Source: Gymnopilus junonius (lineage: Eukaryota > Basidiomycota > Agaricomycetes > Agaricales > Galerinaceae). From it: a stretch of DNA of 64,000 nt. Under the pieces are notes generated by a model. That model saw only the letters and a list, made by a program, of their open reading frames with translations, was not told where the DNA came from and ran no database searches. Where the stretch lies: contig JADNYJ010000033.1 of the NCBI GenBank assembly GCA_015501075.1, forward strand, positions 62,001 through 126,000. Direction: 5' to 3'. The position numbers were made by a program, and so were the translations under genes. The stretch's first letter is position 1, and each line of letters begins with the position of its first letter. Positions 32,366 through 43,770 of this stretch are shown piece by piece.

Positions 32366-35300
32366 ATGATCAGGATATACACTGGGACCCAGTTCAAGCT
32401 TCTGCCAGCTCGATACCTATTGCTGAATTCCTCTTCTCTGTCTTATTCCTCTCCATTCCGACGGTTTTACTCGATGTCCGTGCAACAACCGCCCTGGTCG
32501 ATTCCGAAGAAGGAAACGGAAGAGCCTATACTCCGGCTGTATAATTCTTTGACGAAGACAAAGGTTTAATCATCGAATGATCTACGAGTAGTGAAAAGCA
32601 TCTTAATCAATCGATAGACTGAATTTGTCCCTCTTAACGGTCGTCGTGTCAAGTGGTATAATTGCGGACCAACGGTATACGATGCTTCGCATATGGGACA
32701 CGCCAGGTATAATCAATTCTTTGCTCAATTCAACCTCGACTCATGCCTCCCCAAGAAACTATGTTACTCAGGACATTCTGAGACGAATTATGACCGATTA
32801 TTTTGGATATGATGTGCATTTCGTGATGAATGTAACAGATATTGACGATAAGGTGAGAGGCATCATTGAAACTCTTCCCTTGAGAGTGGGATTGATGTAT
32901 AAAAAGATTATTGAAAGAGCCCGTCAAAACCATCTCTTGGAGGAGTTTATATCTGAGACTAAATCTCTTACCCCTTCTCTATTGGCAAGGGTTCAAGGTG
33001 CTTGGAAAAGTTATGTCCGAAATCGTGTCAGCCGAGGCGTTCCAGAAAGTGAGAAAGCGATAGAAGGCCAAGAAGAGGAATCCTGGTCTAAAATATCTGA
33101 AAAATACCAAAACCAGGCTTGGAAGCAAGAATGCTTGAAAAGAGACGAAAAATTTGACATGTATTATTTATCTGCGGTCAGTCCAATTACGGCAGCCTGA
33201 AAGATTCTGCTCAACGTCCCATGCAGAGATCCACTTTAGATGCTATGAGCACAGCAAATACTCGGCTTGCAATTGAAAATTCTGATACCTCCGAGCTTGC
33301 TCATCAACTGATAAAGGCGTCGAAAGATGTCCTTGTTTTATCGTTGGATGCTCAGGTTTGTTTCGTTGTATCTGGCGCGACCCCCGTTTTCACTCATTTT
33401 ACAATGTCAGTATAAATCTACAGTGACAGACCCTGCTATATCTAGGAAATTGGCTTCTTATTGGGAGGCGAAATTTTTCGAGGACATGGCACGGCTGAGG
33501 GTACGGGTTCCCGATACGGTGACACGAGTCACCGAGTATGTCCCCGAAATTGTTTCCTTCGTGGAAGGTATTGTGTCAAATGGCTTCGCGTATGAAGCGG
33601 AGGGAAGCGTCTATTTTAATACACAAGCTTTCGACAACTCTGAAATTCACGATTACGCAAAGCTTGAGCCGTGGAGTAGAGGCAATCGTGACTTACTCGA
33701 AGAAGGCGAAGGTGAATTATATGATATATCATATTAGTACAAGACTCCTTTGACACGACGCGTTTCAGGTTCACTTTCAAGCAAAACTGGAAGGCGATCA
33801 GCTGCTGATTTTGCACTTTGGAAGGCCTCCAAACCAGGAGAGCCGTCTTGGCCCTCGCCCTGGGGTCCCGGTCGTCCAGGATGGCATATCGAATGTTCAG
33901 TCATGGCCAGCGCGATATTTGGAGACAACATGGATATACACTCCGGGGGAATAGATCTCGCGTTCCCTCATCATGATAATGAAATGGCTCAGTCAGAGGT
34001 AGTGACTATGGCGTGATTCTTTGTTATGTTGAACCTGATGCATCTCTGCCTCCAGGCGTATCACAATTGCAGATCCTGGGTCAACTACTTCCTTCATACC
34101 GGCCATCTACACATTGAGGGTTTGAAAATGAGTAAATCCTTGAAGAACTTCATCACAATAGAGGTCTGCAGTTTCGACCCTCCCAGCTTGTCGGTCATTG
34201 ACCAGGCTTCCATTTGAAAAGGAAATTCTACAAAGATTTACTGCTAGGCAACTGAGACTCGCTTTTCTCACTCAACTTTGGAATTCTAAGGTCGACTTCT
34301 CTGAGTCTTTGATGACAGGAGAAGTCCGTAACCTTGAAGCTGCCTTTAATGTATGTATTGTTTACCCCTACTTTGATAACGCCACGCTTATTGAAATTCA
34401 CCAATCTGTCAGAATTTCTTTATCACGGTCAAGGCACTTGTCAACCAAGCAAAAGCTGACGGCATGGCATCAGATGGACATCACCATTTTGAAGAACAAG
34501 AACGAGCATTGATGAATAGGTATGCATTTATTTACCCCTGTTGACATTCTATTTTCCTTTAGTGTCTGACAAATTGCGCCCTAGGTTGTATGAAAGCCAG
34601 GCAGCATTTAGAGAAGCCCTCTGCGACTCCTTTAACACACCAGCGGCTCTAGACATTCTCCGCGACCTCGTTTCACGGACAAATGTCTACATCAATTCTC
34701 GAGGAAGAGCTCTCAATGTCAACCTGGTTAAAAATATCGCCGAATGGGTGGGCAAAATGTTGCGCATGTTTGGCCTCGGCGAAGGCGAGAGCTATGAAAT
34801 TGGGTGGGGCCAACTCGACGAGGCTGGTGGGAGTGGCAATGTACGTTTCAGCCTCGTCTCTATTTGGAAGCCCTCTCATTTCCTGCCTCGTAGCGTGAGG
34901 AGATCTTGATGCCGTCATTGAGAGTCTTATCTTCTTTCCGGGACAATATCCGGAAATTGGCTATGGGAAAAGGGGATGGCGCTTTGAAGGATATTCTGGC
35001 GCTCTGCGATAAACTGCGAGATGTCGATCTGGTCCCACTTGGTGTTGCCTTAGATGATCAAGAAGGTGTGGTTATTTAAAATGTCAAGCATCAAATTTCG
35101 TTGACTCCCTCACGTTTCAGATGGCAAAGCCCTGGTGAAGTTGGTATCTGCAGCGGAGCTGATGAAGGCCAAAGAGGAGAAACGTGCTCTTCAAGAAGCG
35201 AAAGCCGCCAAGAAAAGCCAACAGGCTGAGGCGGAGCGGCAAAAACGACTACAAAAATTTGAAAAGGGGCGGGTACCTCCGTATGCTATGTTCAAACCCC

Positions 35301-35473
35301 CCAATGTTCCTGAAGGGACATATGGGTCGTGGAATGAGGATGGCTTACCGCTTACTGACAATGAAGGAAAAGAATTATCAAAAAATCAGGTCAAGAAAAT
35401 CCAGAAACAATTTGCGGATCAGGCAAAGCTGCATGAAGAATTTCTTGCATGGCAGAAAAGTAACGAACCATAG
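32366..35473 (+). CDS. Cysteinyl-tRNA synthetase, probably dual mitochondrial and cytosolic
   Basis: This class Ia enzyme charges tRNA-Cys with cysteine. Exon 1 has two in-frame ATGs. From 32366 the N-terminus ([20 protein letters not shown], then SPFRRFYS) is basic and free of acidic residues, like a mitochondrial presequence. From 32474 the protein starts MSVQQPPW. After splicing come [20 protein letters not shown] (zinc Cys and the HIGH motif) and [16 protein letters not shown] fungal-specific insert follows, then [30 protein letters not shown] (zinc ligands) and [11 protein letters not shown] (KMSKS). The anticodon-binding part is followed by a Lys/Glu/Ala-rich tail ending KSNEP. Roughly 800 residues in many exons. 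It is convergent with fRMsr, 41 bases between the stops. The enzyme call is certain; dual targeting is inferred from the two starts. Confidence 0.94.
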
Positions 35474-35514
35474 ATACTTTATTACTCATCTATCATACAT
35501 TTTTTGGCCCTATG

Positions 35515-36276
35515 TTACCAGTTACACGCATCTACAACCAATTTCGCTATCTTCTCTAGGCCCAACTGATCGACATTGTCGAATCCTCTAACAGCAAGAC
35601 AGTCAAGGTCCAAAACGCCTAAAATCTGAATTTCACCTTCAACAGAGTGGATGAGAGGAACAACGATTTCGCTTTTTGTGTCGCCGTCGCAGGCGATATG
35701 CCCCGGATATAAGTCGACCTCAGGTACTAACAGGGTCTTTCGTTGGAGATAAGCATCTGCGCATACACCTCGTGCTTTTCCTGGTGCTGTTTGAATGAAT
35801 TGGCAAGCAGGTTTCCCGCAGAATGGTCCTAGCAGTAAACGATTGGTATCATCGGAGGTTGTTGCGCCTGGAAAGCGAGAACTTGGGAATAAGGCTGAGT
35901 CGATATAGAAGCCTACCAAAAATATGAGAAGATGTTATAGTAGAAGTACAGGTGATATCTCACCACACCAATTAACGGCCTTGTCTTCAGATGGCCCGAA
36001 GAATTTGGGAAAAGCAAGGAGGGAATTGTAGATCAGAGATGACGCATTGGCCAAATTCGATACCTGCTCCAAATTCAGAGTCGCATCCAAAAGAGAAATA
36101 AGATTTAATACCCAATGCCTTTGCCCATCCAATAACCCGTCAAGCTGTTCGTGAATGTGGTCCCAAAATTCTTGCTTTGTCTGTATTCTTGTGAATGGTT
36201 CATTGGGCTGTCGGAAAATGGGAAAACTGAATGGAGCTCACGTATCTGGTACAAGGGAAGAATCTGCGTGAGGCAT
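35515..36276 (-). CDS. Free methionine-R-sulfoxide reductase (GAF domain)
   Basis: The enzyme reduces free methionine-R-sulfoxide in the cytosol using thioredoxin, as part of oxidative damage repair. Exons start at ATG 36276 with MPHADSSLVPDT, then KQEFWDHIHEQLDGLLDGQR and HW. Splicing leads to VSNLANASSLIYNSLL and the GAF domain: FFGPSEDKAVNWCGFYI, LLGPFCGKPACQFI, GKARGVC, PGHIACDGDTKSEIVVPL and GVLDLDC. The GVC and HIAC cysteines are in the positions of the fRMsr catalytic cysteines, and the ACD..(T/S)KSEIVVP motif is diagnostic. The protein ends AKLVVDACNW. It shares a 207-bp divergent promoter region with the glycolipid transfer protein gene. An upstream minus-strand ORF reaching 36410 is in another frame and is not part of it. 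Confidence 0.92.
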
Positions 36277-36483
36277 TTTAGTATTGGGTCTAACGTCAAA
36301 GGAAAAAGACCTGTGAAATTACGCAGCTGACAGAGTCTCTCAGCGAGGTTTCCTCGAAATTTATCATGGATGTCGCCATTGCGGGATAAGATAAGATAAG
36401 ACGCCATCAATGCTGATCATTGGAAATGATGCCAGCGGTGTGTAGCCGTCTCCTTCCTCAAAATTAACCTCTGATCACCTCCG

Positions 36484-37320
36484 ATGGCACCCTACCTTGA
36501 GACCGTTAAAGTGAGATACCTTTTCAACACATTTTTATCGGTATTTCATACTCCTTCTCGTAGTCCTTCGCAGATGTCCCTATTACAGATGCCGGCGTCG
36601 ATACAGTGACATTCCTCGAGGCTGCTCAAGGTCTCGTGGGCTTGTTCGGTATGCTCCCAAACCTTAAGAATGGGCCGGGGTCAGTACTAAGTAAATTCAT
36701 AGATCTGCTCGGATCAGCTGCCTTTGCTGTCGTTCAGAATGACCTGAAGGGCAACATCGCGGTAAGGTTGTGTCCCAGGATATGAGCTCCATGTGCTAAC
36801 CATGTCATCTTTTAGAAAGTGAAGGCTCGCTATGAAGCCACACCCACGCTCTCTTCTACCCTAGAATTACTGGTTGAGAACGAGAAAGGCGAGAAGAAGC
36901 GCACAGCGACAGAAGGCCTTCTGTGGTTACTCCGAGGTCTTTCGTTCACTTGCAAAGCGCTCCAGAATGCCCAGAGCAACAAAACTGAAGAACTTTCTGC
37001 TGCGTTTACAAAGTCGTACGAGGTTACTCTCAAAAAGTTCCACAACTTCGTGGTCAAAGGAATTTTTGCTGTGCGTTGTGAAGCCAAGTCTTGATTTTCG
37101 TCGTTTACTAATTTTGTTCTTGCTCGTTTAGGTTGCCATGAAGGCTTGCCCCTATCGCGCAGACTTTTATACGAAGCTTGCTGCCGATCCAGATGGTGGT
37201 GCACCTGCTAGCCAAGAGAAACTCAATGAAGAGCTCGATAAATGGTTGGCGGCTCTCAGCAGCATTGTTGCCCGAATGGATGCTTTCTACGAGATAGGAA
37301 ACTATGCTAAAGGTTTCTAA
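36484..37320 (+). CDS. Glycolipid transfer protein (GLTP)
   Basis: GLTP is a cytosolic all-helical protein that moves glycosphingolipids between membranes. The first exon, MAPYLETVK, is joined to SFADVPITDAGVDTVTFLEA. The next junction removes an intron with a clear branch site (TACTAAGT) and restores LVGLFDLLGSAAFAVVQNDL followed by KGNIAK. This contains the Asp-Asn-Lys headgroup motif (D..GN..K). GLLWLLRGLSFTCKAL supplies the stacking Trp, and KKFHNFVVKGIF the conserved His. The C-terminal helix reads CPYRADFYTKL, then LNEELDKWLAALSSIV to GNYAKGF. The protein is about 200 residues, as expected. All ligand-contact residues of the family are present, so it should be functional. Confidence 0.93.
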
Positions 37321-38744
37321 TAGAAGGGTCTTGATGGTTACTTTGTACTATACCGATGATCTTGCTCTGTGACAACCGTACGATACCACTTGCATGGCGG
37401 ATTGGAAGAGGACATTGGATAGGGCTAAGCTTAATGGAATGAAATTTCTTTGACACTCACAAGTACGCTGAAATCATCTGTACAAGTATTGACACTCAAA
37501 GGTGACACACAGAATCTTAACTGTGTCCTACTGGTTAAGGGTTGTAAAGGTGATTGCATTGTGCCATCAAAGCCCAACCGTTCATGTATGTTAGATGGGC
37601 AGAGCGTATGCCGTCAGCTCGAAGTACCCATACGGCAGTATACAGCATACGGTACAGTGTGCAGGCTTAACACGAAGTTCTGCCATTGCACAGAACTAGT
37701 GAGGAGAACTGTGGCGAACTTCGCTGAGAATGTAGAATGTACAATCTTAACGCAGATATGACAATGACATGAGAGGGACCATTAGCCGGACAATCGGAGA
37801 GAAGCCATAATTAAAACAGTGCGCCACATTGACAAGTGAGGTGAGATACTCCTCTGACCTTCGCCACGGGCTTGGGCCACTATTGCAGTGTGTTCCCAGT
37901 GTTATTCCAAACTTGGCGCAGCCGCTCAGGCGATGTCGGAAGACCAAATTGGTCCACAGAATGTCCCAGTCCATATAGAAGACCAATGACCTCCTCTTGA
38001 TTCTCAAACGTTTCTGAAAGCTGGACGCAGAAAAGCAAAAGCAGAAGAGTAGATAGGGCACAGTTCCAAGGAAAGAGTCTGATGATGGGAAATAAACGTC
38101 GTAGAGTGAGAAGACTAGCTTCATGTGCTACCGCCGCATAACACAAAACAGGGGCGGTCCTGACGAAAGCCGACAGACGGAAGGAAGGAGTATAGCTATG
38201 GCATGTACTCGCAGAGAAAAAAAAAGTGGAACCAAAGGGATGCTGGGAAGGTCAGACGAACATCAGTTAATTCCAAATGCCGCAACTGAAGATATTAAAG
38301 AATAATACATTTCTTTTAGATACAACTGGTAAAATGTATAAGCGGCTTTAAAGATAGCAGTAAAAGCTTTGGTCGCGTCGGGTAGGCGATCTTCACCTCT
38401 AGAAGTCCAGAAGTCAGCCTTGAAAATGGGGTGATACTGATTGCCTTGATTGCCTAATTCTGCACCCCTGGAAGAGGCCGTGCTCACCGTGCATCCTGGC
38501 TCCGATCTGTTTCAGTAGGTGATGCGAATTGGCAGCTGGGGAAAGCAGGAAAAGCAGGAAACTTGGGGCTTGATAAACATGAACAACATTTATCTCTTCC
38601 CGCTCGTTGTCAGAAGATGATCGAGTTTGCGGGTGTATTGCCATGTCAGTCGGTATCTGTGACTAGGATCCTTCCCGTAAGATAGCTGGGGCTGATACCA
38701 TCCGTGACAGCAGGGACTGCACCGCTAGCCAACATGAGAGCCTG
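37321..38744. other. Region with a possible unrecognised minus-strand gene
   Basis: The minus strand has several open stretches that could be exons of one small gene. One starts MAIHPQTRSSSDNEREEIN (from 38644). Another stretch with hydrophobic helices (around 38300-37880) reads VAHEASLLTLRRLFPII and CALSTLLLLLFCVQL, ending RQVWNNTGNTLQ. Candidate GT-AG introns exist (for example GTGAGC after MH, with TTCTAG before EVKIAYP), but I cannot build a single convincing model or name a family. The rest, towards 37321, is GLTP 3' flank. Confidence 0.3.
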
Positions 38745-40271
38745 TCATCCAAGGTCGAAGCTTGAATGATGGACTGCAGTGCTCCTTTCTTTGCCCTTGA
38801 CATTTGACCTAATGACCGTATCAGCGTTGGCATGGCCTGAGCGACTTTTCCCCGCGGAGCGACCAAGCGTACTACTTTGGAAATTGGGAAGTTGCATTGC
38901 AGGTGAAGGTTCCATCTGCGATGTCCGAACGTACGTTTGGTTAACTTGCGAAACATAGAAACGCGGCGGTGACGTGGAAGAATAAGAACGGGCATGAGAG
39001 TATTTCGGTAGGGAAGAGGACAGAAGAATTGCAGGCTCGGCTTGACTTGGCAATAGAACATCGGGTAGTCGTTGGGTAGCTTTTGGTGTGGGCATCGACA
39101 GCTCGTCGTCGTATTCAGTGTCGCTGTCATGATCAGGGTCAGGTAGCCGTCTTGGCTTGGTCACATCGTTAAGTTCATGTCCGACCTCTTCGTCTGAGTT
39201 GGCACGGGAGCGGTCGCTAAAACTTGAACTAACGCTGTCGAACGATAGCCTAGTAATTATTTCATCTCGTGTAGACGCAGCGATGGGGAGAGCTGTGAGA
39301 ATAGAACTAAGGGAATTGTTGACGGGCGAGGGACTGTATCTGTTGTATTGAGGTGGTAATTTCGAAGCTGCAGGAGACTGCAGGTACATATTAGGGGTCT
39401 CAACGCGAGAGCTCAACTCTAGTTCCGTATTCCTGCTGGTAGATGGAGGAAAGTATGATAGTTGTTTTACGGGTATCCTGCGAATGGGGACCATCGGACT
39501 TGGCACAACTATTTCGGGATTCTCGCAGTTTATCGCCGGCTCGTCAGTGGAAAAATGGTGAAATGAGTGGCTAGATGAGCTTGTCGCAGCGGGTGTAAAT
39601 GACGAGAGTGTTGGCTCTGGTATATATTCGTGTGCACGCGAGGCTTGATCGATCGGGATGTATAGAACATCTCGAAGGTGTATTGAGTCGTTCGCCCACA
39701 GTTTATTAGCCCTCCTGAGGTTAGGCAATGAAATGCCATATTTCAAGGCGACTCCTGCTAAAGAATCTGTAGAGGAAACCTGCATTACACCATCAAAATA
39801 AGAAAACATAAGAAAAGCAGAGAAACATACCTGATGCACGATGACATCCTTCTCTTGATCCGGAGAAGGGGGAGTTATAACTGCTAGTGAGTCTTCTACA
39901 GACTCAGATGTATCAAACAAAACGCTGTCATTGAGAATTCGAGAAAGATGCGGCCTGGTTATGCCCAAGTCCGGAAATACAGCGCCATTGATGCCTGCCA
40001 GCGCTGACTTCAAGGGGTGCACAATTGGACTATGTGGGATGATTTGGATCTCTGTACGAGTTCTGGCATGCTTTGGACGGCTCCATTCATCTTCATCTTT
40101 TAAAGATCGAGCGGTTAAGGACGATCGTCTGCGTCGTAAGGTTGGCTGAGTGTTCGAGAGTGTCGGGAAGAACGCCGAACTGTAGTACCCCGGCTGAGCA
40201 TGGTTTGAAATAGACGACTGTTCTTCTGCGAATGGATTATAACGAGGGTCATCTGGGTCATCGTACGACAT
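38745..40271 (-). CDS. Intracellular LysM-domain protein
   Basis: The protein starts MSYDDPDDPRYNPFAEEQSS at 40271 and has no signal peptide, so it is probably cytosolic or nuclear. A 51-nt intron (39830-39780) interrupts the LysM domain; removing it gives KDVIVHQVSSTDSLAGVALK and then YGISLPNLRRANKLWANDSI, RDVLYIP. This single LysM module is well conserved. The rest (about 300 residues) is Ser/Pro-rich and disordered, with acidic patches (DPDHDSDTEYDDELS). About 491 residues after splicing. LysM modules bind chitin-like glycans when secreted, but cytosolic LysM proteins of this N-terminal type are widespread in fungi with unknown roles. The intron length is a multiple of three and has no stop, so unspliced mRNA would still be translated. 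The C-terminus may be longer if a further intron exists. Confidence 0.8.
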   Translation of the reverse strand: MSYDDPDDPRYNPFAEEQSSISNHAQPGYYSSAFFPTLSNTQPTLRRRRSSLTARSLKDEDEWSRPKHARTRTEIQIIPHSPIVHPLKSALAGINGAVFPDLGITRPHLSRILNDSVLFDTSESVEDSLAVITPPSPDQEKDVIVHQVCFSAFLMFSYFDGVMQVSSTDSLAGVALKYGISLPNLRRANKLWANDSIHLRDVLYIPIDQASRAHEYIPEPTLSSFTPAATSSSSHSFHHFSTDEPAINCENPEIVVPSPMVPIRRIPVKQLSYFPPSTSRNTELELSSRVETPNMYLQSPAASKLPPQYNRYSPSPVNNSLSSILTALPIAASTRDEIITRLSFDSVSSSFSDRSRANSDEEVGHELNDVTKPRRLPDPDHDSDTEYDDELSMPTPKATQRLPDVLLPSQAEPAILLSSSLPKYSHARSYSSTSPPRFYVSQVNQTYVRTSQMEPSPAMQLPNFQSSTLGRSAGKSRSGHANADTVIRSNVKGKERSTAVHHSSFDLG

Positions 40272-42729
40272 TACCAGCCCTTCAAGTCGATGCCGACGAC
40301 GACGAAACAGAACAAGGAACGGAGCTGATATGTAATGTCGCCAGCAAAGCCTGAACTTGGCATCAGCTTTGTTGGATGACGATGCATCGGATATGGGATG
40401 CACGTGACTTCGCGTCAAATCAACGCGGCGCGCTGCCAAATTTGGTATGTAGATACGCTGGCTCAAGGTCACCTCGCAGACAAGGTTGTTGGACTATTCA
40501 GTAGTCCTTCCAGGTGCAAATTTTTAAAGACATCATTCCGTACAATCTGTTGCGCTGCACACATATTTTTATGTGTCAGATTTTCTGTACATTGAGAAAT
40601 CAACTTGAAATTGACGCGCCAACTTGAGGTTCTCGGTCTTGAAATATATATGAAGTCGTTGAGAGAGCAAGATGTGGTCAAAGGCAATTGAATAAATTTT
40701 ACTCCGAAAGTTTTGCCTGATGAGTAGCTGGCTTGACCTGCGTTACTTGACTCGATTTTGTTCCGAGCGTTAATAGTCTAAGTCAAACTGGCATTCAAAC
40801 CAAGTCAGAGTTAAGCAATTTTTATGTTGAGTTCAGAATCATTAACTTTGCAACCATGCTATTGCTATGTTTTTAAAGAAAATATATCAACTAATCTTAT
40901 GTTTGCTACCAACTTTCGCCATCTGTCACTGCATCAGGCTTGTGCGGCGTATGCAGCATTGGCACACACCCTTGACTATTTATGTTAAAAATTGTTCTAC
41001 CCTTACCGTCTCTAGTGCAGTGGTTGTCATTTTTTTCTACAATGGCAAACATTCAAGAACTCGAGGAAACTCCGCCAGAAGTACTATTAATCGGATGTCA
41101 CACTGGGAGGCTATAATTTTAACATTAACATTGCTGGAGTCCGGACCTTCCCGCGAAGAAAATATACTACAGTAAGCTGTTCAGAAAGAACAAACGGGAG
41201 CTTTCTGTGACCCTGGAGAACATTTTTGTCCAGGCCTTGTGACCTCTGCCAGCTCTTTTCCCAGCTTCACACTGGTAGTCATCCCTGCCTTTACGTGGCA
41301 CTGTTTTGACCGATTATATTGTTTTCGGGTTCGAATTTGTCTGTACTAACTATTTGGAGTATGGTAGTAGTACTTCAATGTGTTCCACTTCTGAATCTTT
41401 TTTAATTTCCTACGATGATTGATGGAGTTTCGAGCGTTTTCTCTCACGGGAAAACCTCATTACACCAAAAACATCGTCATAAGTACATCATGTTAGATTG
41501 ACTTTCAGGACAGTATCTGAGTCGATAGTTCAGGCACTCAGATTGAGTAGTGCGCAACGACAATCGAGATACAAAGTTGATGTCATTTTATCCTCTACAT
41601 GGTACTGGGCCGTGCCAGAGAACGTACATGTGGATGCCCTAAAACCAAGTTAAGGCATATTACTTCTGTTGACTAAATGGTCAGGAACTTGCACTAAACT
41701 TCATCCCGAAACCCGATATATGTCGCCGTCGACTGCAGTATACCATGCTCACTCTGCATGTCGATTGCGTCGGCCTGCAGCATCGATAAACCTTGGGGAC
41801 ATTTCAACTATAGTCAAACTATGTATGCCTGCTGTTCTTTGAGGAGGTACCCCTGCCGAGGCCCGTACCTTCTAGGACACGAGGCTCTTCAGCGCTCTTC
41901 TCGATTTCGGGTTTCGGATGAAAGATGCACTGATCCAATTTGGCATAATCAAAAGAACAAAGTCTTTCTGTTATGGAATAGATGATGATAATCTATGGGA
42001 ACGACCAGGAATGCCCAAGCTATCGATTGGCCATGAAGAAAAAGTATTAGTTCATGAAAAAGTGCCAAGTATGCTCAACCAACCGAACCTGACATCCTTC
42101 CTTTTCCGCGGTTAATTATTATTAGACTGTTGGGATACACAGTGGCTGTGCATATGGATGGAAAAAGATGGAAATGTGTCGGGCCGCGATCTGATGGCTG
42201 TCTGATCAGATGGCTTGTCCGATTATCTTCTATCTCCCTTCGCCAGGACTCGGAGCAGGGTAGCAGAGATAAGGACTGAAAACCGAGTGCGCTCCTAAGA
42301 AGATGCATGTGGAGAGAACTCCACGGTAGCCACGGACAGTAGACATAATCTTTGGCTGAGGTTTCCGACGAAGACAAGATACACGAAGGCAATATGTACA
42401 AGAACTTAAGTGTTGGTAAACGGAAAATCGGGTGGATCCTGAATCAGGAGCTACAATACTTGAGCTTGAGTCGTCAAAGGCATGATGATAACGTGGTGGA
42501 GGTTAGTACAAGGTATACACGTATTCTGTGTGGTACAAATATCCGAATCCTGGTCCGAGTGTCCAGCGGGACGGATACAAGAAAGATGGATGAGGAGGGA
42601 AGAAGACTGCCGACAGCCCAAATATTGAGATAAATGTAAATGAATAAAGATTGTACGTGAGTGGTTGATGAGAAGAGAAAACAGCCTTGTCGTTTAAATA
42701 ATGTGGGTCCAAAAAGCTATAATTGATAG
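40272..42729. other. Gene-poor intergenic region
   Basis: About 2.5 kb between the LysM and bZIP genes. Plus-strand ORFs at 40867-41175 and 41758-42115 have no recognisable domain or coding character. No RNA gene or clear repeat was seen. The right part is the bZIP 3' flank. Confidence 0.4.
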
Positions 42730-43677
42730 TTATGCCGTATCTTCTCTATTGCGTTTCATGCCCGCGGAAATTGAAGATGGCGATGTGACGGAAAGACCTT
42801 GATTCGAATTGGATTGTCCTTGTGCGGCGCCAGTGACACCAACGACCAAACCCTTGAGCCACCCATTCTCCCTGCGTAACGCCTCACACTCCCTTTCCAG
42901 CTCCGTGACTTTCAATTCTAATTCCTTGGCCTTTCCTTCAAGAGCAGCCTCACGTTCCTTCTTCTTCAGCCGGAAACGAGCACTCGCAGCAGTGTTTCTT
43001 CGGCGCTTATCTTCGGCAGCAGAAAGTCCTGTCTGCGCTTGCGAGGTTCCATCCTCCTTGCCATCAGCGGACTCGGAGTAGGTAACGGACGCCTTGCGGG
43101 TGCGTTGTCGCTTCGAGGGGGCCTCTTCCATCGGTGGTGCAGAAGGGCGCGAGTACGAAGAAGGGGAAGGGGAAGAGGCGGGTGCAAGTGCGGAGAAATG
43201 AGGTACTCCAGAATTGTACAACGTGTTGTGAGTAGGGTGAAGCGCGAGGAGTTGCGCTAGCGAAGGCGAAATTGTAGGGGGCTGTTGCAGCTGAGATGCA
43301 TGAGCAACTGGGAAAGAGTCAATGCCGAAGCCAGAAAGGAGGCTATTGATGTCGAAAAGATTGCCAGGAATGGGACCAGCATGATGAGCACCTTGGTTGA
43401 TGGAGTTTCCGCCGACATTCACATGGTTGCTGGGTACAGTCTTCTCTGAAGTAACGGGAGACTGGATATCGTCCTCTTCTTCGTCTATGGAGGAAGTTTT
43501 CTTGTGATCATCATTCCTTGGAGCAATGGGCTCCTCAGATTCGAAAGTAAGGTTGGTCCAGAGGTCAAGCTGGGCGGTCAGATCGGGGTAAGCATGGCCC
43601 AGGAGGAGGTCATGGGGGTCCGCAGACTCCAGGACAGGGTGGACGATGTTGAGGCCTTGAAGATTTGCAGCAGGCAT
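42730..43677 (-). CDS. bZIP transcription factor, Cys3/MetR (Met4/Zip1) type
   Basis: A single exon encodes 315 residues. The C-terminal bZIP reads EDKRRRNTAASARFRLKKKE (basic region with N..AA.ARFR) followed by REAALEGKAKELELKVTELE and ECEALRRENGWLKGLV (leucine zipper). The NTAASARFRxKKK basic region followed by a zipper with EN.WL is the signature of the Cys3/MetR/Zip1 regulators of sulfur assimilation, also seen in some Gcn4-like fungal factors. The N-terminal two thirds are acidic and Pro/Ser-rich, with LFDINSLLSGFGIDSF as a possible activation segment. The ATG at 43677 is the first Met in frame after a pyrimidine-rich leader. A transposon-like element sits only about 95 bases upstream of the start, which may affect its promoter. 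Regulation of sulfur genes is inferred from the family. Confidence 0.85.
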   Translation of the reverse strand: MPAANLQGLNIVHPVLESADPHDLLLGHAYPDLTAQLDLWTNLTFESEEPIAPRNDDHKKTSSIDEEEDDIQSPVTSEKTVPSNHVNVGGNSINQGAHHAGPIPGNLFDINSLLSGFGIDSFPVAHASQLQQPPTISPSLAQLLALHPTHNTLYNSGVPHFSALAPASSPSPSSYSRPSAPPMEEAPSKRQRTRKASVTYSESADGKEDGTSQAQTGLSAAEDKRRRNTAASARFRLKKKEREAALEGKAKELELKVTELERECEALRRENGWLKGLVVGVTGAAQGQSNSNQGLSVTSPSSISAGMKRNREDTA

Positions 43678-43762
43678 ACGCGTAGAAGCAGCGTAGATGG
43701 ATGAACACCCTGTCGATGATGGTGGTGCTTGTCAAAGAAGAAGAGAGAAATAAAATTGAATT

Positions 43763-43770
43763 CGGGACTC
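43763..43770. repeat. Left 8-bp target-site duplication
   Basis: CGGGACTC lies directly before the element start at 43771 and is repeated exactly directly after its end, at 44566-44573. An 8-bp duplication is typical of hAT-superfamily insertions. Confidence 0.85.

Noticed and set aside
36105..36410. Minus-strand ORF of 101 codons overlapping the fRMsr 5' end
   Set aside because: It runs in another frame; the conserved fRMsr N-terminus (MPHADSS...) starts at 36276 in the frame that splices correctly.
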